A stretch of 64,000 nucleotides of DNA. Source: Trifolium pratense. Taxonomy: Eukaryota; Streptophyta; Magnoliopsida; Fabales; Fabaceae. The notes under the pieces were generated by a model. That model was not told the origin of the DNA. It saw only the letters and a program-made list of their open reading frames with translations, and searched no databases. The stretch spans positions 63,225,257 through 63,289,256 of the forward strand of contig NC_060060.1 of assembly GCF_020283565.1 (NCBI RefSeq), given 5' to 3'. Position numbers and translations under genes: made by a program. Shown one piece after another: positions 20,944 through 34,206 of the stretch. The first letter of the stretch is position 1, and each line of letters opens with the position of its first letter.

Positions 20944-23584
20944 CTAGGGTTTCTTAAGAAGAGCTATGATGGTATCAAATTTGTCGTTCAGAGTGTCCAC
21001 TTTGGAATCCAGCTTGTCCACCTTGGTTTCAAGAACTTGGTTATCAGAACGCTGTCTTTCAATAGCCTGCTGCAAGACACTTAATTGATCCACATCTGCT
21101 TCCAACGGAGCCTTTCCTTTATCAGAGGAAGATCCATCATCCTCTGAAAACCCAAGCATAAGAACTTCTTGTTGATTCAACAGTTCAGCCTCTGAAGCAA
21201 TCCTCTCAGTCTCTTGAGAAATTCGTGCAGATTCAATCCTCTGATCTTCTAAACTCTTGAACAACTTGGAGTCCACCCAGCAGTTCTTGAACACATTAAG
21301 TAGCAATTCATCAGCAGTTTCCCTTGCAGACAGAGCAGAAATCCTAGCAAGCTCAATTTCCTCATGATTGAACATGGTTAACCTCTTCAGACTGACCCTT
21401 GCAAGACCTTCCCTCATAAGATTGACAACTTCCAGATCCCTCTTACCAATCACAGCCTTGATATCCTTACCAACCAAATCCAGAGCATGACAAACCTTGG
21501 CCTTGATAGTAGATACTTCAACATCCACATCAGAAGGACAGACCAAGAACCTGTTCTTAATATTAGACAACCTAAGAAGATCATCATAAAGCTGATTGGA
21601 TAGGTTACTAAAAAGGTCAGAAGGTGTGGGAGAGATATAGGGAATTGTGGAGTGTTTTGGTGATTCAGGAGCAGAGTTGTCAATAAGAACAACATCTACC
21701 TCTGAAGGGCAGGGAGCACAAGTATGAACACGCTCAGGAGAAACATGTTCAGCACCTGAGTTAGGGTTAAGTCCAGGAGCTTGTTCAGATGATGTGGGTT
21801 CATAAGTTGGTTCAGGAGATTTTCTAGGAGAGGTTTGTTTGATGGGAGAGTTAATTGGTGCATGTGTGATATCTGGTTTGAGGTTCAAATGATGGTTTGG
21901 TAGAAGTTTCTTGTTGTGGTTGAGTTGGTGGTGATTTTGTTTTGGGAGGTGATGTGGGCTTGGTGGTTTCATGAGTAAAAAGATGATTGTTCAAAGAATC
22001 AGGGCTTAAATGTTTTTCTAGTTCAGAAAAAGGGTTGTCAGAAGGAACTTGTTTATCCTTCTGTTGAGATTTATCAGAAGAACAAGCAAGTTCTTCTGAA
22101 TTGTCAGAAGATGAAATGTTAATAGGGTTAGGGTGGATAGTTCTGAGGGGTTTGGTAAAACCTATTCCAATTTCAGCTTCATTAAATACATACTTAGGAG
22201 TCTTACCTTTTGTAACAAGAACTGGTTTCTTTTGCAGCTTAGCAGCAAGAGTCTCTTCATCAGAACTAGTCTCTTCTGAATCACTTTCATCCTCATCAAG
22301 ATTGATTGGCTTTTGAGATGATTCTTCAGCAATCTTCTCAACAGCAGCTTCATGTTTCCTCTTTGTCCTCTATTCAGCCATAGATTGTTCAACTTTGATT
22401 TTCTTCTGAGCAAGAAGATCTGGCTGAACTTTCACCTCTTGTGTATCAGCTTTCCTCTTAGACTTCCTCTGTCTAGGTTTATACATATTCTCAGGAGCCT
22501 TAGGAACCATTTCTCGGGTAACAGTAAATCCTTCATCTTGTAGCTTCTTCAAATAATCCTGAATGACTTCCTCTGCATCCAATTCAGAGATTAAAGGATA
22601 ACCATCTACATACAATCGATCTTCTAGATGAACTGTGAATTCTTGAGCAGGTTGAACCACCTTAGTATCGATGAGATGCATTTTGGTGAGAAAACTAGCA
22701 GTCAGAACTTCTGGAGTAATCTTACAAGCCACAAGTTCTGGATAGAACTTCTTCAGATTTTCTATGATGTGACCTTGAAAGAGAAGATCTGATAGCAATC
22801 TAGGATAAACAATAGTTGTTTTCCTCTGAGACTTGCTTAAGAAGATGGCTTCACAGATCCTTTCAAAGAAATAATCTCCCAGATTTACTTTCTTTTCAGT
22901 CAGAAGAAAGTAGATCAGATGACGATGAGTCCAGGAGATAGTATCAGTACCACCCACTATTGGACTGATAGAAGAAAGGATTATCTTGAACAAAACTCTG
23001 CATTCATCCGTCAAACCCTTAACTTTTCCCTTTAGCTGCATATCCACACACATCCTATGCAGAAGATCTTTTCTAAAAGTAGTATCCTTTTCAAAATTAT
23101 CTAAGACCAACCCAGAGTTTGGCAAACCCAGTAGAGCATTAAAATGAATCTTAGAAAAGGTGAGATTGATACCACACACATTTGACCTAATCTGAGTACC
23201 GGTGAATTCCAGAAGACCCGTTTCTTTCCTAGTTTTTCCCTTCAAACTAGGATCCCTTTCAATAGCTGCAAGTTTTTCTTGCTTAGCTTCGTACTTAGTA
23301 AAAACTCTAGCTTTCATCCAGAATTTCTTCAAGAGATCTGGGTAGATAGGACCATTTAGCATCTCAAAATATCTATCCCAACCCTGAGTAGTAAAGTAGG
23401 GCTTCACATCAAACCCATTAGCTTTCAAACTTTCGAAGTCGACCATCTTCTCAGGGAGTAGAGTCAGCAGAGATTCAGAGAATTCCATCTCGTTCCCAAC
23501 TATTTGTAGATTCTTGAACATGAACGGAGGAATCTTAGTAGGGTTCGCTGACGTTGATGTTGGAGTTGAAGTTGAGGCAGACAT
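20944..23584 (-). pseudogene. Env-position gene of S1, disabled
   Basis: The first part (23584 down to 22370, 404 codons) is homologous to the S2 env-position protein: IPPFMFKNLQIVGNEMEF, GLTDECRVLFKIIL, TDTISWTHRHLIYFLLTEKK, a basic cluster RKSKRKAD, then KVEQSMAE and an in-frame TAG near 22370. The frame continues beyond the stop to about 21885, where a single-base change in length shifts it; the remaining C-terminal part (21972 down to 20944) has Pro/Ser/Glu repeats, VVLIDNSAPESP, conserved helices and a terminal coiled-coil-like region ending ALLKKP. No signal peptide or membrane span is visible. Confidence 0.85.
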
Positions 23585-24039
23585 GATGGAGGTTTGGGTT
23601 AGGGTTGATGCTAACGAGAGAGAGAGAAAGAAAGTTTTGTTGAAGGTTTAGAGAGAAAGAAAAGTGTAGGTTGTGAGAGTGAAAAGTGTGCAAGTGTATT
23701 GTGTAAGTTTATTTAAATGCGTACAGTTAACATAAAAATGGCAAATTTGGGAAGTTACGCTTATTGACAAAAAATTTGAATACTAAAAGTCATCATAAAC
23801 CACCCACTACCTGACACACATAAGCCACGTGTAAAAGATTACTTGGTAACTGCCAACTTAGTGAATAACTGCTCAGTAGCGAAGACTGAACGTTTTCCAC
23901 TTAGATAGGTCAGAGCCTCTGAGTTGAAAAGATTCTATCAGAGTCAAGTACTTCAGAGCTTTTGTGTTCAGATGTTCTGAAACAGAAGTTCTGATGTACA
24001 TAACCTCTTACACCTTAGAAGCCAAAAAAAAAAAAAAAA
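23585..24039 (-). promoter_or_regulatory. pol-env spacer of S1 with promoter-like features
   Basis: A CACGTG G-box lies at 23826-23831, an A/T-rich TTTAAATAAA-like box at ~23708-23718 and a CT-rich leader (minus strand) just before the env ATG. The same arrangement is conserved in S2. Confidence 0.45.
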
Positions 24040-27000
24040 TTATTCAGAGATTGAAAACATGTTCAGATGTTTCTTTATAAAATCAAATCTTTCAACAGGT
24101 AAGGCTTTAGTAAATATGTCAGCCCATTGATTTTCAGTATCAACAAACTTAATATCTATTATGCCTCTCTGAACATAATCTCTGATGAAATGGTGTATAA
24201 TTTCAATATGTTTGGCTCTAGAGTGAAGGATAGGATTTTTAGAAAGATGAATGACTGCAGTATTATCACAATATAAAGGAATATTGTGACTGCTTACTTG
24301 ATAATCTTCTAGCTGATATTTTAACCAGAGTAGTTGTGTGCAACACTTCGCTGCTGAAATGTATTCTGCTTCTGCTGTAGACAAAGCTATAGTAGTTTGT
24401 CTTTTACTAGCCCAGGAGATAAGGTTTTCACCAACAAATTGACAATTGCCACTTGTGGATTTTCTTTCAATTTTATCTCCGGCATAGTCAGCATCACATA
24501 ATCCATTTAGCACATAATCATTGGATTTCTTATAGAGAAGTCCAAGATTAGTTGTTCCTTTCAGATACCTGAAGATTCTCTTTACAGTAGTAAGATGAGA
24601 TTCTCTAGGATCTGACTGGAATCTTGCACATAAGCAAACACTGAATAAAATATCTGGCCTAGAGGCTGTCAGATAGAGTAAGGAACCAATCATACCTCTG
24701 TAGACTTTTTGGTCTACTTTTCCTTCATCTTCTGTCTTGCTCATGTTGGTAGTTGAATGCATGGGAGTGTTCATTATCTTGCAATCATCTAGGTTGAACT
24801 TCTTCAGAAGTTCTTTTGTGTATTTTGATTGATGAACATAAGTTCCTTCCTTCTTCTGATTAATTTGAATTCCAAGAAAGAACTTCAATTCTCCCATCAT
24901 GCTCATTTCAAATTCATCCTGCATTATCTTAGAGAAATTCTTGCACAAGGAAGCATTAGTTGAACCAAAAATAATATCATCAACATATATTTGAATGATT
25001 AAAATATCTTCTTTGGTTGTTTTTCTAAAGAGTGTGCAGTCAACTTTCCCTTTCTCAAAACCCTTTTCAAGAAGGAAATTACTGAGTCGATCATACCAAG
25101 CTCTTGGAGCTTGTTTCAGACCATACAGTGATTTCTTCAATCTGAAAACATGTTCTGGGTTTGAGACATCTTCAAAACCAGGAGGTTGTTTGACATACAC
25201 TTCTTCAGAAATGAAACCATTTAAGAAGGCACTTTTAACATCCATCTGATACAGAGTTATTCCATGATTAACAGCATAAGATAGAAGTAACCTGATAGCT
25301 TCAAGTCTAGCTACTGGTGCAAAGGTTTCAGTATAGTCAATCCCCTCTTGCTGACTATAACCTTGTGCAACTAGTCTAGCCTTGTTTCTTACCACTTCTC
25401 CTTGTTCATTCAGCTTGTTTCTGAATACCCATTTTGTTCCAATAATGTTCTTGTGTGAAGGTTTGGGCACTAGACTCCATACATCATTTCTTTGAAATTG
25501 ATTCAGCTCTTCTTGCATTGCTACTATCCAAGCATCATCTTGCAGAGCTTCATCAACCTTTGAAGGTTCCATCATTAATATAAGACCAACTAAAGATTCC
25601 TCATTTCTCAGTTGAGATCTTGTCTTTCTTGGACTATCTTTGTTGCCTAAGATCAATTCCTCTGGATGTGATGATTTGTATTTGAAAGTGTTTCTAGGGG
25701 GTTCATCATCTTCAGACTCATCAACAGCAGGTTCAACAGCTGCTTCATTGCTTTGATGTTCAGGGTCTGTAGGAACTGTCATGTTCAGAGGTTCTTCAGA
25801 GAATGGATGTTCTGAGTAGTTTGGAATATCTGAATACTGATCCTCTGATACCTGAAATCTAGACAAACCTTCCACAAGCTCTGACACTTGGTCAGGCTCT
25901 TTGTCATCAAACTTGACATGCATAGTTTCTTCCACAGTATGTGTTTCAGAAATATACAGTCTGTATGCTTTTGAGTGTTCAGAGTATCCTATAAAGATAC
26001 CCTTATAACCTCTAGCATCAAATTTCTTTAGATGGACTTTGTTGTTTAGAATGTAACAAGTACATCCAAACTGATGAAAATAAGAAATGTCGGGTTTTCT
26101 TCCTTTGAACAATTCATAAGCAGTTTTGTTCAACTTAGATCTGATATAGATTCTATTTTGAACATAATATGCTGTGTTTACAGCTTCTGCCCATAAAACA
26201 TTGCTACATTAGTTTCATGCATCATGATTCTGGCCATTTCTTGCAGAGTTCTATTTTCCCTTTCTACAACCACATTTTGTTGAGGATTTCTAGGAGAAGA
26301 GAATTCATGCAAGATGCCATATTTTTCACAAAAGTTTTCAAAAGGTTCATTTTCAAATTCTCCACCATGATCACTTCTAACTTTTAAAATAGTGTAGCCT
26401 TTTTCATTTTGAATTTGTTTGCAGAAGATGCTAAACTCATCATAAGCTTCATCTTTTGTTGTTAGGAATTTCACCCAAGTCCATCTACTGTAATCATCAA
26501 CAATTACTAATCCATACTTCTTTCCATTGATAGAGGCAGTGTTAACTGGCCCAAACAGATCAATGTGAAGAAGTTCCAATGGTCTTGAGGTAGAAACAAT
26601 GTTTTTAGGTTTAAAAGAAGATTTTGTAATCTTTCCTTTTTGACAAGAACCACAAAGTGTGTTTGAGTGATATTTAATTTTTGGTAAACCTCTGACAAGG
26701 TCGAGCTTGCTAAGCTTAGAGATTAACCTCCAGTTAGTATGGCCTAACCTCTTATGCCAGATCCATTTTTCTTCACTCAAGGTCAAAAGACACACCACTT
26801 TTTGTTTATTCAAATCAGAAAGATTAATTTTATAAACATTGTTCTTTCTCATACCTTTGAATACAATGGAGTTGTCAGATTGTTTAGTTACAGTACATGA
26901 TTCCTTATTAAAGACAACTATATAACCATTGTCGCAAAATTGACTTATGCTCAATAGGTTATGTTTGAGTCCATCAACTAACCAAACATCATTAATAGAA

Positions 27001-27266
27001 AGGGAAGAGTTACCTACTATACCTGTACCTATTATCTTTCCCTTTTGATTGCCTCCAAAGCCAACAGAGCCTCCTTCTTTCAGAGTCAACTTAGAAAATA
27101 ATCGTTTGTCACCAGTCATATGCCTCGAGCATCCACTGTCCAGATACCATGAGCGATTCATGATACCTCCTTGAGTGGTAGGCTGTATGAGAAACAACTT
27201 AATCATTGCGGTAGAACTCTTCATCACAGTTAATGATAAAGTCATCCCAGTATTCTTCCTCTTCAT
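24040..27266 (-). pseudogene. Copia-type pol of S1, frameshifted in integrase
   Basis: Protease ([12 protein letters not shown]), integrase zinc region (HKRLGHTNW...CGSC) and the first integrase catalytic residues ([21 protein letters not shown]) are in the frame from 27266 down to 26178. A one-base deletion relative to S2, near 26192-26200, shifts the frame. The remainder (26133 down to 24040) is open: end of integrase, RT with YVDD, and RNase H (DADYAGD...STAEAEY...DIFTKAL). The spot VVVERENR also shows an altered residue compared with GVVERKNR in S2. Homology over the full length is unambiguous. Confidence 0.92.
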
Positions 27267-28208
27267 TTCTCAAGTTCTGATTGCGAACTTGAGAACTTGT
27301 CAGCCATTTGTCTAGGACATAAGCCCTTCTTCCTCTGCATTGGACTTGTTTCCTTGCTCTAGGCAGGACATATCCTTTCCTAGTTGGTAAATCTGAATGG
27401 TACATTATTTCAGCTTTTGGTACCCATTTGCTTCTGGGTCCACGCTTGTTAGTCCACAAATGCTTACTATGTTGCTGAGTGTTAGAGAAGGATTTTGATT
27501 TGGAATAATAACTCTTTTGAAACTTTTTCTTTGTTTGAGAGTTGTTATTATTCCAGGATTTGGATTGTTTATGATTCCAGAATTTGTATATATCACCAAT
27601 CCATTGTTCTGATTGGTTATATCTACTGACTCTAGAATCATAAATAATCTGAGTCCTGTATTGCCTCTGAGGTTTGAAGTTTGACTTTTTTCTTTTAAAA
27701 ACTTCTGAGCTTTTAGATTGACTTGCCTCAAGTACTGAAGTTCCTTTAGTTCTAGAAGTTGAAGTCTCAGAGATTGAAGTTTTCAGAACATCTGAATTAA
27801 TATTCTCAGGTTCTGAATAACTCCTATCTTCTGAACTTTTCTTTCCAGATCCTGAGGAACTTGGTTCCTCTGAGCTGTCAGCTTCTAATTTTCTCAGATC
27901 ATAATCCTCTTCACTTTGTGGTATAACATAATAAACCCAAGATTTTCCAACCTTTTTGGGATAAGTCTTTAGCTTTGAATATGTTCTACCATATTCATAG
28001 CCAATTCCTTCTCCTCTATGTCTCATGACATTATAAATTAAATTTGCAGCTTTGCTCTTTCCAAAGTTGAGATGCACAAACTGTTGAAGAGCCAATTCCT
28101 GCTCATCAATAGGATTGTGACAAACAGCACAGCCTTTTTCAAAGTCATTTACTCTGTTCAGAGTTTCTTGATATAGACCTTGAAAATGACCTTCCTGTTC
28201 ACTCAGAG
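27199..28208 (-). pseudogene. gag of S1, C-terminal part
   Basis: This is the continuation of S1 gag downstream of element B. It contains the second Cys/His motif (GCAVCHNPIDEQE), [40 protein letters not shown] and a basic Tyr/Gln/Ser-rich tail, ending [15 protein letters not shown]. It overlaps the pol frame: the gag stop TAA lies within ATGATTAAG, with pol in the +1 frame. In S2 an extra A changes this relationship. Confidence 0.88.
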
Positions 28209-29053
28209 TGTAACACCCAAACCCATTATTTATATATTTCTACCTTAGTAAAATCTTTTTCAAAATACGCAACGGAAAATCACATTTAATTTATTGAATA
28301 TCGGTTCGAGTATTACACTCCTCTTATCAAAATAATACCAATGTAATTAATTAGTAAAAATAGTGTTTATACAAATCTTTGAATCAAATAATGTATTTAT
28401 TGATTATACAAAACAACCCAGACAATAGACTTTATATACATATAAAACCCCTTTCCCGTGTCACAATCAGAGCGGAGCTTCATCGACGACTCGACATCGA
28501 ATACCACAAAATCCTGTAAAATCTGGACCCCCAACGATCCAGCACATAACACATAAAAGAGAGTTAGATAACATACTCAAAATATAAGTGTAAGTAAATG
28601 GTACTTAAACACTTCTTCATAAAGACATGCATAATCATACATTATACATATACACCACCATCATTCATGCATATTCATATATCATGCATATACTTCATTT
28701 ATCACATAATCGATCATCCACAATTATACACCAAACATATAGTTTCACGTCGTCTCGGACAATACCAAAACATCAACAAATACACATAACTCAATTACAA
28801 ATAGGAATACACATAAAGTTCCTAATGTAATCTATCACCACAAATACACGGTTCAGATTATGGTCATGACGGACCCTGCGTTGTTCATTTTATAGTCATG
28901 ACGGACTCTGCTCCTCACATACGGATTAACAATCAACATTTACCAAGTACGTGTCAAACATTATTTATCATAACATGCACACATAATCCCTAATGCAATC
29001 TAATGCTTCACATTCATGTTATGTCCTCTAGACACCTCTAATGCATGTGGTAC

Positions 29054-29350
29054 CATCTTCTTTATTAGAGTATCTCACCTCTAATATCCTTCTTTATCGG
29101 ATAAATATAATCCGATATCCTTCTTTATTGGAATATCCAATATCACATATATTCATGAATGCATGTATATGTTTTTCATGAATTCACTCACAATCATTTT
29201 AATTAGCATTAAGCTCTTCCTTTACTAATGTGGAACACTATCCAACATTACTTCTTTATTAAGATAACACTATACCTTAATATACGTCTTTATTAGAATA
29301 ATATAATTCTAATATCCTTCTTTATTAAGTTGATTAACACCTTAATATAC
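29054..29350 (-). repeat. Hairpin ladder, 3' LTR of B
   Basis: Inverted repeats TATTAGAG/CTCTAATA, TATCGGAT/ATCCGATA, TATTGGA/TCCAATA, TATTAAG/CTTAATA, TATTAGAAT/ATTCTAATA and TATTAAG/CTTAATA are separated by TCCTTCTT (complement AAGAAGGA). The same array is at 35052-35346 in the 5' LTR. Confidence 0.88.
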
Positions 29351-29546
29351 TTCATTTATACTTCATACATGATTAACAATCATTATAAGCATCAACAAGC
29401 ATCAACAAGCATTAACAATCATCAACAAGCATTAACAATCATCAACAATCATCAACAATCATCAACAATCATGTAAGAATAAGACACTGATTCGAAACTA
29501 CATGCAAAGGAAGACAACAGATGAAAATCTGTGAAATCTGCTACAT

Positions 29547-29648
29547 TTTCGCCTGGGGCGAAACTAATTTCGCCTGGGGCGAAATTCTACTGGTTGCCCA
29601 CTGCCCTAATTTCGCCTGGGGCGAAATATATTTCGCCTGGGGCGAATT
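29547..29648. repeat. Four TTTCGCC-TGG-GGCGAAA palindromes
   Basis: Four copies of a 7-bp stem with a 3-nt loop lie within 102 bp. They recur in the 5' LTR of B (35535-35636) and in both D LTRs (44520-44621 and 61785-61886). In the A-type and solo LTRs the same position holds TTCGCTCAGCGAA palindromes instead. Confidence 0.88.
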
Positions 29649-30640
29649 TCCTGCAGAATGGACTGGTTCTCACACAGACAAATTGTGCAGGATTTCTGCA
29701 GGACAGCCTCTCATTGCAACGATCATAACTTGGGCTACGAAAGTCCAATGGAGACGCACATATACTCGTTGGAAAGCTAACAAACAGGGTTACAACTTTT
29801 ATGTTGGCCACTAAAATCAGTTCACAACGAAAAGAGGTCAAAAATGCACGTAAAGGTTCAGACTTCATAGATAACAATTTTCTACATTTCTCATTTCAAA
29901 CTCTAAACTCTCAAGACTCTCACATAAACCATTTTTCATGTTATAAACCCCAAATAAGTTCATATTCAAGTGCAACAAGCATATCTAAACACAAAAGGAC
30001 AGTTCATTTCTCAGATCTACATCATAAACATCGAAAAAGTAAAGATTGAACACTTTTTCATCAAAACTCTCAAGAACACAGTTCTTGAGTTTAATCCTTC
30101 ATAAACTCGTATTTTACCCATTAAATCCGTTCATTAATCATGTTAACAGCATGTTAAACATATTAAGAACCTTAGGAACGATTTCCATCAAGAAAATCCG
30201 TTCTAAGCTAAAACGAAAATGGGGTGGAGGAAGTTCGGGTGAGGAGAAATCGACATTCTCCCCTTCCTCGAGTCACCCACGAATATGAAATCTACTCTCT
30301 TACCTGGATTCGAAGAAAACACGACGAAGATCTCGAATCTCTAGATCTCCCCTTGCCTTAGCTCCTCAAGCTCTCTCTTCCTCCCTCAAGAACACAAAAG
30401 ACATGAGAAATGAATTTCTCTCTCTCTTCCTTGCCCTTAATGGGCGCCCCCTCACACACACTCAAGGCCCATTGGGCCTCAAGCCCAATTGGCTTGGCCC
30501 AATAACACGTTAACTCTCTCTACTCGCTTAATAACTAAAGTACTCGATAAATAACTCTAGTTATTAACTTAATTAAAATGCCACGTTAAATAAAATATTT
30601 TAACACATAAAAATAATAATATGAAAATTGGGTCGTTACA

Positions 30641-33600
30641 ACTCTCCCCCACTTAAAAGATTTTCGCCCTCGAAAATTACGCAACTAAAGCAACTCCGGA
30701 TAACTCCTGTATCCGACCCTCCAACAAAACGCTCAAAACGCTACACATTACCAAGTTTGACAAAATTAGTTTATCCCATCCAACACAATTTTTGTCCATT
30801 TATCAACAAGAGATCAAGGACGGCCAGTTCCTCAATTTGTCGATAAATATTCAACAATCATGACATCGGCACAAACCATTCTTAGCAAACCGCTAAAACA
30901 TCCACTTCGCACGAAACATCCATAGACTCACATTCTACGGCCTCACAACGTTACCCTAAAACAACCAATTGAAAACACTCCGAAAGGACGTGAAATACTC
31001 CACAACTCCCCAAATCCTATAAATCTTTGATTCCCTCATGAATCACTTAACCGTGTGACATCACTTATTCATATTCGAATCTTATTCCAACTTATCACTT
31101 GATATTTCAATTCCAACAATCACTTGATGACCAACATTCTCAAACTTCATTGACACATGTTAAAACCACCGTCTCTAACCGTCAAATTCCTTTTCTCACA
31201 TTGAGTCGAATTCAATGCGGCTACTCTGTTTCCAAGTAATCTCTCAACCAATATTTGCATTCCTTAACGCAAACATTTTCCAATACCACTTCTCCTTAAT
31301 CCCTTAGCAATTCGCTACTTCAAACTTAGGCTACTGCCTAAAATTGGTTCTCCAAACAATCATAACCTCTATCTCGTTAATTCCAAACGACATCTTCAAT
31401 TCGCCCATAATCCATCTATCGATGTTCCTCATCATCTTGCATTGCAACAAGCATACTCTTCTCCGTTTATTCACTCATCGGTTTCTTATTCACCTCCGAT
31501 CTCTACCAATCATCATCTCTCTATGGATAGCTATCTTTAAACCTCTGCTTAGTACCTTCGATCCCAAAATCAAACTCTTGAATTAAATCCACAAAGCTCC
31601 AAATACTCGTCATACGATCTAATCCCATCCATTAAATTCTAATCAACCTTTGTCTTAGTATTCTTACTAATGACTCCTTGTCTACTCCCAACATGACATT
31701 TCTAGAAAATTTCTAAAGATTCTCGTCCAAAATACATCTTAAGTTTATTCATCAAATCACTACCGTCCCATCATCCATGATGAAACAATTTAAAATCTTT
31801 TACTTCATTGTCACCGATTGTGACCATACCACATCAACATCCACGATGCATCTAACAACACTAGTCTCCACCGACTTTCGTATTCCATAGATCCAAATTT
31901 TCTTAGCAAATACTTACTCACTCTTATCTTTTGGGCACTACAAAATGCTCTCCGATACTTACCTTAGGCATCACCTTCAACTCCTTACTATATGTGCTCA
32001 AACACAACATCTACTCATATGTGCGGTAATCCTTTTCGCAAACTCTCACCTAACACAAGTCACTTCCAACATGACCTCCTATTACTCACTCTCAACACGT
32101 TCTCCAACGGCTAACTTTCTTATTCTTCATCATTCAAAAATAATACCTCTCTTTTAGCTTCATCTCCACTTCTAGGATCTCATTCAACTTCGACACAAAT
32201 TGCCCTGTCATTATCCAAATCCAATTACCCTTTCTTCGGCAAGCCTCTCACAAAATCTTTTGAATTGTTATCCTACTTCCATCTTCGAATAAACTCGACT
32301 ACTCATACAATCCTCACTTCCAACGATTCAACAAACATACCAATCCTATTATGATATTTCTCAATTCCATTCTCATCTACTTTAAAACTTACTTCCCTTC
32401 CTTGATTAATTAACACCAACGGTTCACTAATCTTCACATCTCTTTCTCTAAGCTTCTCAAATCTCTTCCGAAAGTCACTCCACACACTAGACTTAGAACT
32501 CCAAATTGTTCAACCAATTCATCCTACTATCATATGCACGACTCACATAAAGCTTCTTACTCAAGAATCCGGTACAACATCCGATCCACTTGGATGACAA
32601 CTTACTTCAAAATCATCACCTCCTCAAGAATCTTAATCAATCCTTCTTCTTCATATTCGACTCATTTCGATCAAACAGGTACTTCAACTTTGGTCCACAA
32701 AACACGCCTCCATACTTTTAGTGCAACACACGATTTCCAATCATTCCGAATACTCTTCATCTTACTTAACCAATCTCACTAACGCCTCTCGGCGAAACAC
32801 TTGGTCCGACAACTCCTCTTCTAATAGTTTCTCACAACTTGTTACGCCCATTCATTCCACTTCGAACGACGTCGCCAATTCCTGAATATTCCGCTTCAAG
32901 AACATCTCTACTCATCTCATCTTCTCACGATCGAGACATCTCGGAGGGATATAACCTTCTCCCCCACTTATCTCAAACCCACCTACACTCTTCCATTAGA
33001 ACTTCTGGTGCTCACACCTAACGGTTCTATCGTCTCTAAACATATTCTTCCTAAGAAGAAACTAGTATCGACATCGTTTATACGCATGTCGCATACAGGG
33101 GACAAAACCTAACCCACGATACCTAAACACTAACACAAATTCATGCAAGCATTCAAGTAACCTATACTTCCCTCACTTCTCAAAGTTAGGAAATCAAAAC
33201 AACACAAGAAAAATGAACATTGCATAGCAATAATTCATACTCACATTCAATCAACTCAGAACAAGACATCAACAAAATAACTTTCTTGTCTGGCTCCCTC
33301 GCTTAGCAAAAGCTAGCGAGCTCCCGGCGAGACAAGTCAAAAACATTCACAGGATTTAGCAAGACTTAGCGAGACTCAGCGAGGTTCATTCTTCGCCTAG
33401 CGAGCACATCCAAAAATCTGGGTGCTCTGCTACGGTTTTGAACTTACGCTCACTAAACTCTCGTTTTTTCGACTCACTAATCCACAAAATCCAAAACATC
33501 AAGCATATAACATCATTATAGACTTGAAAGCACAATTAGAATCATGCATCACAATTACAACATAGAATTATGAGATCTTCATGTTTTTACTCATAAAACG

Positions 33601-34206
33601 CATAGCAATTCAAATGCCTAGTAATCATCTAGCACATGTTATAAACAAACATATAACAAACACATACCAGGACACATTAATATCCTACTCTTCTCACCAT
33701 TTTGAAAATTAATTTCCACTTACCCAAAAGAAAATAACTCTATATTTTCACCAAAATCTTCAAGAAATAATATTAGTTTTTAAAATTATTTCAAATCATT
33801 ACCACATGCAGTTTTATATCATGCCGGATCGTCACATGCAGTTTTATATCATGCCGGATTATCACATGCAGTTTTATATCATGCCGGATCGTCAACAATT
33901 AGCAAATAAGCATCAATCAATCAAGTTTAAACTACACAAAGGTTAAACTCTAAGCATATACAACTATTATAAACATAGAAGTATAGCACTCACACCACTA
34001 CTCAACAAAAGAATGGATCGATTAATCCAATTCACACCACTCATAGTTTCTAAATGAACAACATAAGTGATTTCACAAAACAAACACAACAAAATTGTTA
34101 GACAAACACGACTGACACACAATACTCACTTGGTCTGACTGCACAGACCTGCTCTGATCGACACATAACCCACACAGTCCCAAGACAACGGGGCTCTGAT
34201 ACCAAT
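30641..34206 (-). other. Interior of element B: PPT, decayed pol, leader and PBS
   Basis: The PPT (minus strand AAGTGGGGGAGAGT) adjoins the 3' LTR. At 32303-32485 a 60-codon open stretch encodes SEPLVLINQGREVSFKVDEN, the linker between RNase H and integrase in Tekay-type chromoviruses. Here the codon that is TGA in A and D is still sense. Upstream, ~32590-32720, lies the decayed end of RNase H. The tRNA-iMet PBS is at 34193-34204. No gag, protease or RT is recognisable. Confidence 0.72.
33803..33894 (-). repeat. 30-bp tandem repeat in the leader of B, three copies
   Basis: CACATGCAGTTTTATATCAT plus GCCGGATCGT is repeated three times. This is one more copy than in element A. Confidence 0.88.

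Larger units (their letters stand above)
28209..30640 (-). repeat. 3' LTR of element B
   Basis: 2432 bp. It contains the hairpin ladder (29054-29350), tandem ATCAACAAGC/ATCAACAATC units (~29390-29470), four TTTCGCC/GGCGAAA palindromes (29547-29648), the conserved CTCTCTTACC (complement of GGTAAGAGAG, ~30293) and GGCCCA site-II-like motifs (~30465-30500). Confidence 0.92.

Noticed and set aside
29390..29475. CRISPR-like array of ATCAACAAGC/ATCAACAATC units
   Set aside because: Units are contiguous 9-12 bp direct repeats without spacers inside a plant LTR: a simple microsatellite that varies by one unit between the two LTRs of B.
29521..29877. Conserved ORFs on both strands over the TTTCGCC block (97, 96, 65 codons)
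   Set aside because: Stop-free frames arise from the palindromic GC-rich repeats; they recur only because the LTR recurs.
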